A stretch of DNA of 31,507 nucleotides from Stephanodiscus triporus (lineage: Eukaryota; Bacillariophyta; Thalassiosirophyceae; Thalassiosirales; Thalassiosiraceae). Location of the stretch: the NCBI GenBank assembly GCA_036939755.1, contig JALLAZ010000035.1, positions 1 through 31,507 of the forward strand, written 5' to 3'. Positions within the stretch are counted from its first letter, which is position 1. Each line of letters starts with the position of its first letter. The notes beneath the pieces were generated by a model. That model made no database searches and was not told the DNA's origin. It saw only the letters and a program-made list of their open reading frames with translations. A program made the position numbers and the translations under genes. Shown one piece after another: positions 18,618-28,524 of the stretch.

Positions 18618-21443
18618 ATGTCGGGATCGTCGGAATCCATGGCATCGCTCTACCAGGAGCAGTACCTTGCGCTGCGAGACAATCGCAAAATTCACGTGCG
18701 CGTCCTCCACACCTACCAGGGACGGAACCCGCAAACCACCAACGGCTGCACGGTCATCGCCCCGTTGATGTGTGTGAGTTACTTCGGATACGAATCGAGG
18801 GGCGGGATCCCCGATAACCTCATCAATTACGTCATCGACGATCACGCCGCCTCGATCTTGCCCGCCGTTCGAAACAAGTTGCGCCTCGAGGGAAATGCTT
18901 TCCTAGCACCCTCGGACGTGAACGATTACCTTATCGAAGTTGGTCTACTTTCGACCTCTCAATTCGTCGGTGTGTACGGTGGTAACATTCTAGACAATGA
19001 TCATCTGCACGCCTTCAAATCAACCCTCCTTTTGTCGAACGACGCTAGGGAGAGGGACAGGCTGAAGGGACGGAAGATCGCCGCCACATTCTTCTTCCGC
19101 GAGCACGTTGTCGCATTGCACGTAGTCAGGGATGACGATGGTAACACTTGGATCGAGCTGATAGACTCGTTGCCTGATCCCAAAACGTGGAACGACAACG
19201 AAAATGACCTTCAACATAATGCCGTCCGTGTGCGATGCACGGATGACGAGAACTCCTTCAACACATTAATTCGACATTATGCATGCAGTAAACTCTCCGA
19301 GATCATTGACGGCACGGCATGGGAGGACAACAACGTCGAGTCCGACCCGAGGGTGTTCCAGGCATACATATGGGCTTCCGAAAATCCCGATGCCAATGCC
19401 GCCGTTGAGTTCACTGACGGCTTCAACAGCCTAAGCGACACGGATGACGATGAGGCGAACATTGTCTCCTCGATGAGCAGCTGCAGCAGCGGCGAGAAAA
19501 GCGGGAACATTGAGCTACGCCAAAAAGACGACGAGATCCGTGCACTCAAATTTTTTCTCAAACACAGGAATGATCAGCTGAAGGAGATCCAGGCCTACAG
19601 CGACAACATCATCGATCAACTCAAGAAGGAAAACGAATCTCTAAAAGAGAAATTGTACCCTAACCATCTGATTCGTCCATATCAGACTGGCAATCACCCA
19701 GATGGGACGACCGACGAAGAGGGAGTAACGACAAAGAAATCTGCTGTCGATGATAGCGACGTGTCGAGTGATAAATTCGATGGATACGTTGCTTCTTACC
19801 TCAAGGACGTTTTCGTAAAACGACACGAGTGTAGTCAGTCATTTGAGCGACTGATGAGCAAGATTAGTGAAGATGATGACAGCTGGACTGACGAGGATTC
19901 TCTTCTCAATTTTGCATATGCCGTTATTTGCTGTGCGGCACGAGCATTCGTCGCTCAACCAAAGAGGAAGGTTGAAGCAAAAAAAGAAGGTAAGATCATC
20001 TCCCGATCCGACGTGTCTACTATTTATTCTTTCTTATTTCTAACTACTACAAATAATCTATCAGGACTCGATAAAGCGGTAGTCGAGGAGATGAAACATA
20101 ATCTCCGTGCAAGCAAACACTATTCACACGATCCTTTCTCAGCGGAGATTTTTTGCAAACTTTCCGACATTGCTTCCCGAGGAGACAAGCTCATTTGCGT
20201 CATGAACTTGTGTGCAACTTTCGAAGGCTATTCGTGTGCGTTTGGAGGATACTGCCCACGAGGAAAGACTCTCCAAGATTGTTCCTCCGGGAGGATCATG
20301 TCAATCCTCGATAAAGGATGGGAGCAGGATTCTTCGTTCACGTTTAATGCATCAACGGCATTGCACGGGAACTCCAGACCTGCTTGTCCACTCGCTCCAC
20401 CTCCGATGGGAAAATACGCACATTGCCCAAAGATGACCAACAACGAAGGCATAGTGCAGTCGTCGCTGTACAATACTGCTTTGAATGCACTTGTTTCTGC
20501 AGGAGTGAACTGTACAATTCTATCGCTTGCCGGGACTTCCTCGGACGTGAAAAGATATTTTCTCGATAGGATCGACGTGAATAACGATTCTCCAACGAGC
20601 GGGAAGTTCGTTGTGAGCTGGAAAACCACTCACATTACGTGCTTTGCCAGTTTCAAGAGTAGTACTGTTGAAAAGCAATGCAAAAACGTGGTTGATGTTG
20701 TTAGGGATGTATCAGATACTCTCCAGATGTCTCGCGGAGAATCATGTGGAGTAGACTCTTTCGCCAGTAAGATACTCGAGCACGCGGAATTGCCTTTTGC
20801 GACAACTCAACAGGAAAAGATCGATGAATTGAACATGAAGTATGGATGGGCAGTCGAGGGCAAGAAGCGTTCTGCGGAGACCCGTGCCAAAATGAGTGAG
20901 GCGAGGAAGGGCAAGAAGCGTTCTGCGGAGACCCGTGCCAAAATGAGTGTGAGGCAGAAGGGCAAGAAGCTATCTGCGGAGACCCGTGCCAAAATGAGTG
21001 AGGCGAGGAAGGGCAAGAAACGTTCTGCGGAGACATGTGCCAAAATGAGTGAGACGAGGAAGGGCAAGAAGCACTCTGCGGAGACCCGTTCCAAAATGAG
21101 TGAGACAAAGAAGGGCAAGAAGCGTTCTGCGGAGACATGTGCCAACATAAGTGTGGGGCAGAAGGGCAAGAAGCTATCTACGGAGACCCGTGCCAAAATG
21201 AGTGAGGCGAGGAAGGGCAAGAAGCACTCTGCGGAGACCCGTTCCAAAATGAGTGAGACAAAGAAGGGCAAGAATCATCNGGATGTTGACACGAGAAAGG
21301 AGCTTCTTAAAGATCAGCTGTTGAGGCGATACCGAGCAGCGGCCCTCAACGGATTGTCGGTCGACCAATTCTCTAGCTGTCTCTTGCCGGTCCTCCTCAA
21401 GGAAGTCGGTGGAGGAGCGGAAGCGTTTCGCTTGATGGAATAA
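18618..21443 (+). CDS. Papain-like (MINDY-like) cysteine protease domain protein with C-terminal NUMOD3-like repeat array
   Basis: Exon 1 is 18618-19989 and exon 2 is 20065-21443, giving 916 residues. The N-terminal 230 residues look like a papain-fold peptidase. PQTTNGCTVIAPL places Cys44 after a Gln as in ubiquitin proteases such as MINDY (Q...NGPC). His163 or His168 lies in REHVVALHVV, and Asp183 in WIELIDSLP. A Ser/Asp linker and a coiled coil (about 296-345) follow. Next comes a Cys-containing domain I do not recognise, with FEGYSCAFGGYCPRG and SSGRIMSILDKGWEQD. The C-terminus holds eight 17-residue repeats of the form GKKRSAETRAKMSEARK, like the NUMOD3 DNA-binding motif of homing endonucleases. 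A final helix ends at TAA 21443. The 75-nt intron has GTAAGA, CTAAC and TCAG signals and is itself open and a multiple of three. Deubiquitinase activity is inference; no GIY-YIG or HNH nuclease is visible. Confidence 0.65.
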   Translation: MSGSSESMASLYQEQYLALRDNRKIHVRVLHTYQGRNPQTTNGCTVIAPLMCVSYFGYESRGGIPDNLINYVIDDHAASILPAVRNKLRLEGNAFLAPSDVNDYLIEVGLLSTSQFVGVYGGNILDNDHLHAFKSTLLLSNDARERDRLKGRKIAATFFFREHVVALHVVRDDDGNTWIELIDSLPDPKTWNDNENDLQHNAVRVRCTDDENSFNTLIRHYACSKLSEIIDGTAWEDNNVESDPRVFQAYIWASENPDANAAVEFTDGFNSLSDTDDDEANIVSSMSSCSSGEKSGNIELRQKDDEIRALKFFLKHRNDQLKEIQAYSDNIIDQLKKENESLKEKLYPNHLIRPYQTGNHPDGTTDEEGVTTKKSAVDDSDVSSDKFDGYVASYLKDVFVKRHECSQSFERLMSKISEDDDSWTDEDSLLNFAYAVICCAARAFVAQPKRKVEAKKEGKIISRSDVSTIYSFLFLTTTNNLSGLDKAVVEEMKHNLRASKHYSHDPFSAEIFCKLSDIASRGDKLICVMNLCATFEGYSCAFGGYCPRGKTLQDCSSGRIMSILDKGWEQDSSFTFNASTALHGNSRPACPLAPPPMGKYAHCPKMTNNEGIVQSSLYNTALNALVSAGVNCTILSLAGTSSDVKRYFLDRIDVNNDSPTSGKFVVSWKTTHITCFASFKSSTVEKQCKNVVDVVRDVSDTLQMSRGESCGVDSFASKILEHAELPFATTQQEKIDELNMKYGWAVEGKKRSAETRAKMSEARKGKKRSAETRAKMSVRQKGKKLSAETRAKMSEARKGKKRSAETCAKMSETRKGKKHSAETRSKMSETKKGKKRSAETCANISVGQKGKKLSTETRAKMSEARKGKKHSAETRSKMSETKKGKNHXDVDTRKELLKDQLLRRYRAAALNGLSVDQFSSCLLPVLLKEVGGGAEAFRLME
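20859..21266 (+). repeat. Eight 51-bp tandem repeats coding NUMOD3-like motifs
   Basis: Units of 51 bp start at 20859 and run to 21266, with a ninth degenerate unit following. The fourth position of each peptide unit varies (R, R, L, R, H, R, L, H). The linker alternates among SEARK, SVRQK, SETRK and SVGQK. Recurring order of these variants shows that multi-unit blocks were duplicated. An ambiguous base (n) at 21280 lies at the array's end. Confidence 0.92.
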
Positions 21444-21479
21444 AAATAATCAATACGGGGAATCGTTATTTTTAGATCG

Positions 21480-22838
21480 TCATTGTAAACCTGCCTTCTG
21501 AAGAACTTGATCCGCCGCACGTGTCAGCCAATCTCCATCGTCCCGTCGTCCAATCTCTTTCGTCGCCGCCACCTTCGCCTCCCGCAGCACCCTTTCCTTC
21601 CATTGCTCGAACGCGCTACGGGGCGGATCCATCCCAGTCCCGCAGTCGTTCCTGCATTTCTCGCCAGCCACCTTGAACAGCGCCGAGGAACCGCCGCTCA
21701 TACCCCCGGCTCGGTCCCCGGCGACAGTCAATGATATCGACATGCCGTTCGTCAAATCCCTAACGCAGCCGAGTACCGTAGTGAACGTGCCCTCCAACAA
21801 ATTGGCCTCCGTGATGACGTCCATCTCGGTCAAGTGTCGTTCGTCGTCTACGTCATCGTCGACCCCTCCTCCGTCTTCATCCGAACCATCCGCGCCGTCG
21901 CCACGCCCGTCGTCCTTCTTCGTGGCCTTCGAGTTGCCGCCGCCGGCGGCGGCGGCGGTCCTGTTCGTGTTCGAACCGCGGATGAAGTAACGACAATTAT
22001 CCCCCTCGATCCTCTTGACGGCCAGGAAGAAGCACGCCGCCTCGTAATACTCCTGATGCCGCAGCATGTCCCTTCGGAGTTCGTACGCGGAGAATCCGTG
22101 GTCGTCGTCGTCGTCGTCGTCGTCTTCGTCCGATCGCCCCCTCCTCCACGCGTCGCATTCCCCGGAGGCGAGACGTCGGAACATTTCCAGCGCGCACGAG
22201 GCCGCGGATACGGCGTCGGGTATCGCCGGACCCAGCCGTATGCACAGGTCCCGTATGAGGTCGGTGGGTCGCAGCGTCGTCGCGGCGACGGGGTAGGGTT
22301 GGTCGGACGTCGGCGCGTCGCGCTTCCCGCCGGTCCCTCGACCGTCGTCCCGGCGGTCGTCATTTCCGTCCTCGGGTCGCCGCCGCCGTCGTTTGCCGAC
22401 GGACGACCCGTCGAGGTGCGACGCGACCACCGTCTGCATGACCTCCAGCGACCTCTTGTCCCTCGTCGAGGTCGAGAACCCCACCGCGCCCGCCAACGTC
22501 GCCACCGGCACGGCGGCGCGACGATAGCGCTTGCTCGACGACTCGGCGGTAGTAGATGACGACGACGGCGCGTTCCGCGCGAGGTAGTCGACGACCATGC
22601 CCGCGCGTACGATCGCGGCGTCCCTCGGGCCGAGGAACGCCCGTTTGGCCGTCAGTAGCCGCAGCGCCTCGTTGGCGGTGGCGACGAGGCACGCGCGGCG
22701 GGAGATCGCGGTCGGATCGTGGGGATAGGACGGGCCGAAGAGCGACGCGAGGATGTCGGGATGGAGCCTGTCGATGACGACGTCGACGTTGCTCCTTGGG
22801 GCGGCCATCTTGGCCCTGCTGGCCGCGGCGGATGTCAT
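21480..22838 (-). CDS. ORC6: Origin recognition complex subunit 6 (ORC6)-like protein
   Basis: ORC6 is the cyclin-fold subunit of the origin recognition complex and helps load MCM helicase. The 452-residue frame has an N-terminal helical region (RLHPDILASLFGPS). The stretch LIRDLCIRLGPAIPDAVSAA matches the second cyclin-like repeat of ORC6 in pattern. YYEAACFFLAVKRIEGD and LTEMDVITEANLLEGTFTTV continue the match. Near the C-terminus FEQWKERVLREA corresponds to the conserved YEEWKRKILENA of human ORC6. Low-complexity insertions (poly-Asp from GTC repeats, Arg-rich and Gly-rich stretches) explain the larger size. ATG 22838 is chosen; ATG 22808 is an alternative. The gene is single-exon, converges within 36 bp on the protease gene, and is divergent from the kinesin-4/PRC1 gene. 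The stop is TGA. The assignment rests on weak motifs. Confidence 0.62.
   Translation of the reverse strand: MTSAAASRAKMAAPRSNVDVVIDRLHPDILASLFGPSYPHDPTAISRRACLVATANEALRLLTAKRAFLGPRDAAIVRAGMVVDYLARNAPSSSSTTAESSSKRYRRAAVPVATLAGAVGFSTSTRDKRSLEVMQTVVASHLDGSSVGKRRRRRPEDGNDDRRDDGRGTGGKRDAPTSDQPYPVAATTLRPTDLIRDLCIRLGPAIPDAVSAASCALEMFRRLASGECDAWRRGRSDEDDDDDDDDHGFSAYELRRDMLRHQEYYEAACFFLAVKRIEGDNCRYFIRGSNTNRTAAAAGGGNSKATKKDDGRGDGADGSDEDGGGVDDDVDDERHLTEMDVITEANLLEGTFTTVLGCVRDLTNGMSISLTVAGDRAGGMSGGSSALFKVAGEKCRNDCGTGMDPPRSAFEQWKERVLREAKVAATKEIGRRDDGDWLTRAADQVLQKAGLQ
22101..22123. repeat. (GTC)n microsatellite
   Basis: Nearly eight GTC triplets encode a poly-Asp run on the minus strand within the ORC6-like protein. 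It is one of several trinucleotide tracts expanded within coding sequence in this window. Confidence 0.85.
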
Positions 22839-23140
22839 CGTCGTCACTGGGTCGGTCGTCGGTCGTTCCAAGGTTGAACGAAAAGGAAGTTGTTGCTGTG
22901 TACATAGAGTACCATACGATATCTAGAGTAAAGTAGAGTAGTGTGGGCCAAGTACGAAAAGTATCTTTCGTACAACCGCATAGGTAGTACGCAGAACAAA
23001 CTTTGACTCTTTGATCGGGCAACGGCTAAAAAAATGGCGCAGCCGCGAGCGACGATACCAAGCGACGCCCGGCCCACCACCCTGGCTGCCCCTGCCCACC
23101 ACTCCTGCGCCGCCAGCCTCTCTGATATCTACACCATAGA
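22839..23140. promoter_or_regulatory. Divergent intergenic region between ORC6-like and kinesin-4/PRC1 genes
   Basis: About 300 bp separate the two start codons and probably hold both promoters. An AT-rich core near 22900-22950 is followed by GC-rich sequence. AAAAATGGCGC near 23031 loosely resembles an E2F/DP site but does not match the consensus exactly. A replication gene and a mitotic motor sharing a promoter would suit cell-cycle control; this is inference. Confidence 0.45.
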
Positions 23141-26100
23141 ATGATGGCGACTGCATCAACCCCAGCGACATGTCAAGTCAGCGTCGGCGTGAGGATACGC
23201 CCCCTGACGTCCAAGGAGACGAGCGAGGGCGGGAAGCGCGTCGTCGAGTGCAACCCCTTCGAAAGACGAATTACACTCTCCGGACGACACTTCACTTACG
23301 ACTCCGTCTTCGACGGGGGAGTGTCGCAGTCCGACCTCTACGATGACATCGCGCCGCCGCTCCTCGGCGCGATCTTGGGGGGGTACAACGCCACAGTTAT
23401 CGCGTACGGCCAGACTGGCAGCGGCAAGACCTACACGTGCGGGAGCGAGGCCCACGGCGCCGCCGGCGGCGGCGGCGTGGAGGACCTGAACGAAAATGCC
23501 GGATTGATCCCCAGGTTCATGTCGGACATCTTCGCGACGCTCGTGCGTCGGAAGGGGGCATCGGAGAAGGCCGCGTCGAAGTCGTTGTCGTCGTCGTCCG
23601 CCGCCGCCGGCGGCGATCGCGGCCCGCCGGCCGAATCTCTGATCGATTACGAAGTCACCGCGTCCTTCCTGGAGGTGTACGGCGAGGACATACACGACCT
23701 CCTCGACGAGGATCGTCGCTCGCTGCCCATACGCGAGGATGCCAACGGAGACGTCGTCGTCAGGGGACTGCGCGACGTGCGGGTGTCGAGCCACTCGGAG
23801 GCGATGGAGGTCCTCGATACGGGCACGATGAACAGGACGACCGCCGCGACACTTATGAACCTAACCTCGAGTAGGTCGCACGCGGTCTTCACGGTCAACT
23901 TGCGACAGACGACGCGGGGCGTCGGCGGCGTCGATGGGGGCGCCGCCTCGGACGTCACGACCACGTCTAGGTTCACGTTCGTCGATCTGGCTGGGAGCGA
24001 GAGGATGAAGAAGACCGGCGCCGAGGGGGAGCGGGCGAAGGAGGGCATACGGATCAACGAGGGACTGCTTGCCCTGGGGAACGTGATCAACGCCCTCGCC
24101 GACGAGGGACGGATGGCGCGGGGGGAGAAAATACACGTGCCGTACCGACAGTCGAAGCTCACCCGCCTCCTGCAGGACGCGCTGGGCGGGAACAGCCAAA
24201 CGCTGTTCATTGCGTGCGTGTCGCCGTCGGACACGAACGCCGGCGAGACGCTGTCCACGCTGAGATATGCCAACCGCGCGAGGAATATCAAGAACGCGCC
24301 CACGCGCAACGTCGATGCCACGGCGGTGGAATTGCAGAGATTGAGGACCCTTACCAACTTGCTGAAATGCGAATTGATCAAGCATAGGTTCGAGGGTTGT
24401 TCGGGTAGTTCGACCGTGGCGGACCCAGAAGTCGAAAGGGGTGAGGATGAGGCTGATGATCTGCTCGGCGTGGTGAGCGAGGAGTTATTACAGCGGGAGG
24501 ACGTGCTGGCATACATGAATCGGATTGATGAGAAGCTGAGCGAGTTGTCAGGTGGGCCATCTTCAAATCTGAACATGTCACTCCCGGCGCATTCGTCCGC
24601 GTTACCCCCTGGTGGAAGATCCATCCAAGTCTCGTCTACGGCATCGGTCATTGGCTCGGTGGCCAGTCCTATGAAACACGAAGACGATGGCAACGCCCTG
24701 ATCTTGGACTTCAATCCGGAGGAAGACATGCAAATCATTGACCAACTGCTCGAGCTTCAGCAACAAGATCAAAAGTTTCAGGAGGGACAGAGGGACGATC
24801 AGGACCGTTTGAACGATATGGAAGGTGAGATCGAAGAGAGCGAGTGTCGGCTGCTCCAGCTGCGGGAGCATCTTAAAGTTTATCACAGCATGAAGGAGAA
24901 GTACGAGCGTTTGATGAGCGAGGTTCAAAGTTTGGAATCCGAGAAGCAGGCGCTCGCGGAGTTGCTCGAGAAGGCGCAAGTCGACCCGACCAGAGGGTGC
25001 TCCCAGGCAATAAAGGCGAAGCTGCAAAAGGTCGAGGAAGGACTCGCTTCCGCGCGGTCGGAAACGCGAAAGACACAGCAAATGTACCGCCAGGCGGAGC
25101 AGGAGGCGCAGAAATGCAAAGTCCTCGAGCGTCAAATCCAAGAACTTAAGCAGGCGAAGGTCAATCTCATCAAGAAGCGGAGGGAGGATTCCGCGAAGCA
25201 CAAGGAGTTCACCCAGCAAAAAACGTCAGAGATTCACGCACTGAAGCGTAGGGAAAAGAATGCCGATAAGAAACTATCCAAGATGGAAATCGAGTGCCAG
25301 AAGTACAAGTCAAACTTGGAAAGGAGTAAATCTCACTGTGATAAGCTCTCCGATAAGCTCAAGCAGACGGAGATGCATCTAATGAGACTTCTCACCAAGA
25401 GGAGGAACGACATTAATCGGAACAATAAGGCCGCGCATCAATATCTGGAGGGCATGGACCAGTTTGCGCCCATGGACGACGAGGTGAAACCGATCAAATT
25501 CTTGCTAGAGAAGACTATTTTGGACAAGGTGACACTCTCACAGAATAAAAATGCCTATGAATCTAAAGTTGTTGAGCATGGGACGCTCATGGCCGCCATG
25601 GCTAAGGAGGCAAAGCGCATTTATGAGCTGAAGAGGGAATACCAATCAATGAACTCCGATGGTGTTGACGGCATTGAGGCTCAAATTCGTGAATGCGAAG
25701 ACGCTGTGCTGGAGATGCAGTTGCAAATCGAAATTCTGGATAACGATATGAAACAGCTGAAACATAAATGCCCTCATGTTGAGGACCACCTGTTCGAAGA
25801 AGTGATGGACGAAAATGGCCCGGTGTTGAAGATGATTGCCAAACTTGAGGGCCCTGTTCTTCGATCCCTCCTCTGGAATCTTATGGACTCGTACTTCGCA
25901 GCTGAGCTTCAACGACGTTCTCTTGCGGAACGCCTGGATAGGAAGTCTTCTTCTTTACAAAGCATGGAAAATGAGGTGTTGCTGCAAAATGAGAAAATCG
26001 TCTCCTTGTCAAAAAGCTTGGATCGGCGGCGCAAGAGTGTGACCTCTGAAGGTGATTCTGTTGATAAGGTCCAGAAAATGCAAAGAGAGGTGCAAACCAC

Positions 26101-28473
26101 CAATGCAAAGTTGGAATCGTACCTCGCGGACAAGATAAAATTATCGACAGAGCTGGAAGAAACACGCAGGATCCTGTCTTTGTCCCTGGTGGAGAACGCG
26201 CAAGCTAAGGAAAGACTAGCCCTACTTAATTCAGAGCAAAAACTAACAGAATCAACCGAAAGAACTGAACAGATGCTAACACAGCTGCAGGATATCCTCG
26301 CCGTGATTGGCATGACGTTAGAGAACCGGGAGGTTGTTCGTCAAAGATTGGAAAACTGCGTTGAAGATGCTTGTTCGAAAATGCTAGATGAAGCCAAGAC
26401 GTTGCGTGATGACAAGATCCAGAAGGTCAATCATCATGAGTATCAGCTCCACAAAATCTATTCCGTGCTAGGACTGGATCAACCTTCAAGTGGAAACAAC
26501 TCATCAGAGCAAAATCTAAATGGCCAGCTTGAATTCCTGGATCGACAGCTGAGCGAAATTCAACCGAAATACCTTACTGCGCTAGAATACTGCAAGCAAC
26601 TCCAGAATGATGCCGAGACATTAAGTATTGAATTGTCAATCGGAAGCGAATTAAGCAGTAACCTACAGAAGCTGATACAAGTACCACGGCGCATGCCGAA
26701 AATGCCGAAGAAAATAAGGCCCTCTACAATTTCACCACATCAACGAGTAAGCTTGGAGGCATCCAGGGAGGCCAGGGCAAAAATGCTCAGGAACGTAGAG
26801 CATATGGTAAAGGGATTGCAATCCATTGATGAGAAGATCAACCTGATAGATTATGATGAACATGCCGCTCTTAATCTAGATGAGGCGCTGGAGAACACTG
26901 AGCCTGGTAGCCTCTCAGCGTCATTTCTTGAGAAGTGCGAGAAAGACATCAAGTTCTTGAGACTACTCAAATCCGAACGACTTCTTACCAACTCTGAGAC
27001 ATGTGACAAAATCAGTGTCATTACCAAACAAATGCATATTAGAAGCGATGAACTGTCATCCATTGTTCTCAATGTTCTGAAGAAACGAAAACGAGACTCA
27101 AACTGGTGGGACGACAGTGTTGCTAAGGCAGTATTTTATGCTCTGTCAAAGAAGGGTTCTGTCCTTGTCAATGCTGCATTTACGAATCATCTGAATGTTA
27201 TACATGACACGATTCGAGATGTTTCCAAGGAAGGCGGTTGCTTTCCGATACTCTGTCAAAAGTCATACATGTAAGCCATGCTGCGTTAATAGCTACAGCA
27301 GAAGGGTGCGGCATGGATGTGGGTGACTTGGCTCAAAGCTTACGCGATGCCCTGTTGCATCTGCCTCCGCTCTCCAAGGAACATGTCAAAGCGTGCATCG
27401 ATGAAATGCAGATGCTTGTAACAGCAGCTGATTCTGTGGCTCAAAGCGAGGTGGAAACCTTAACTGTGCTCTGGGAAGGGCTAAACGTGACCCCAAGAGA
27501 CCGTGGCGAATTCTGGGGAGAACTGGATAGAAATATAACAAAAATTGAGATGAGCACAACAAGCCCTTTTGATAATCTGCTTGAAGAGTGTCCTGTAGAT
27601 ATGGAGGAGTGGGTACTTAAATCTACGAAGGATGCAATGAGAGTGCAGAGAATGCTTGGTGTTAAAGTATTCAAGCTCAGTCACATCCATCAGGAAGTTG
27701 AAAAGTTAAAACGCACACAAGAAGCGAAGAACGGAATCATGTCTTTGAATAGTGAAATAAAGCTTCTCAACGCCAAACTTGTTGACTTCGAAGAAAAGGC
27801 TGGCAACAAGCAACGGCTATTGAACAAGAAAGTCAACAGCTCATCACTGCTCGAGGAAGAGCGCTATCGTAAACAAATGCAAAGCATGTTCGCCGCTAAG
27901 CTTGAAACGCTTCGCCAAATGCTCAACGAGTGGGAATCTAATCACGGACAAGTAGAGGATGATGACATGTTGAGTGAAGTTGTCAAGAGCATGCTTCAGA
28001 ATTCTCACAGGATCGATGCGTGGATGAATGAAAAAACGAGTTTAATGCATTTGAGGACTACGTCGCTCGAATCTAAGCGAGCTAGCACTTACAAGAGGCC
28101 ATCTTCTGGCCCAGGCAGATCTTGGGATAGAACAGGAACGACAAATACTCATCGTTCCAGTTCAGCGTCAGCTACAAACAACAGACTAATAAGCCAAGCA
28201 AGCACACGTACAGCAAAATCAATGTTTGCTGGTCAAATGTCAAGGCCGCCTAAATCATTGCCACCCCCGAGGCTGAACGGTAACAATGGTACCTTATCTG
28301 AACATCAGAAGCGTAAAGCATTATCTTCCTCCGCCCACAATGCTTCACAGCCCGAGGACTGGACAAAATATACTCAACACGTTGAACTAACCAATGAAGA
28401 TGGTCCAGTGATCCTTCCCTTTGGCAATCTTGGTGATACGCCTAAAGAGAAGGAGAACGGTACACAATTTTAA
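23141..28473 (+). CDS. Kinesin-4 motor fused to a PRC1/Ase1/MAP65-like C-terminal region
   Basis: The start is ATG 23141. The motor has VGVRIRPL, P-loop GQTGSGKT (residue 90), SSRSHAVF and [53 protein letters not shown] and IACVSPSDTNAGETLSTLRY are typical of kinesin-4 (KIF4/KIF21). A low-complexity insertion sits near residues 100-165. Long coiled coils follow. From about residue 1045 the sequence resembles MAP65/PRC1: LQDILAVIGMTLENREVVRQ, then YSVLGL, FLRLLKSERLL and ITKQMHI. Further matches are LTVLWEGLNVTPRDRGEFW and LLEEERYRKQ with LRQMLNEWESNHG, the conserved spectrin-like end of PRC1. A basic Ser/Arg tail finishes the protein. The frame changes between 27237 and 27292. A 56-nt intron there (GTTGCT donor, AATAG acceptor) restores phase and gives 1758 residues, but the donor is weak. 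In animals KIF4A and PRC1 are separate partners at the central spindle. The stop is TAA. Confidence 0.78.
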
Positions 28474-28524
28474 GGTTTCTGCCATGCATCCATGATAATT
28501 TAGTGTTCGTTTGTGTTTAAGAAA

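Noticed and set aside
20859..21266. CRISPR array
   Set aside because: The repeats are contiguous coding units without spacers, in a eukaryotic gene.
20807..21271. Minus-strand repeat protein opposite the NUMOD3 array
   Set aside because: It is a mirror of the plus-strand tandem repeats; codon pattern and motif match support the plus strand.
23647..24738. Long minus-strand open frame (363 codons) opposite the kinesin-4 motor
   Set aside because: It is an antisense shadow of a GC-rich, well-conserved motor domain and resembles no family.
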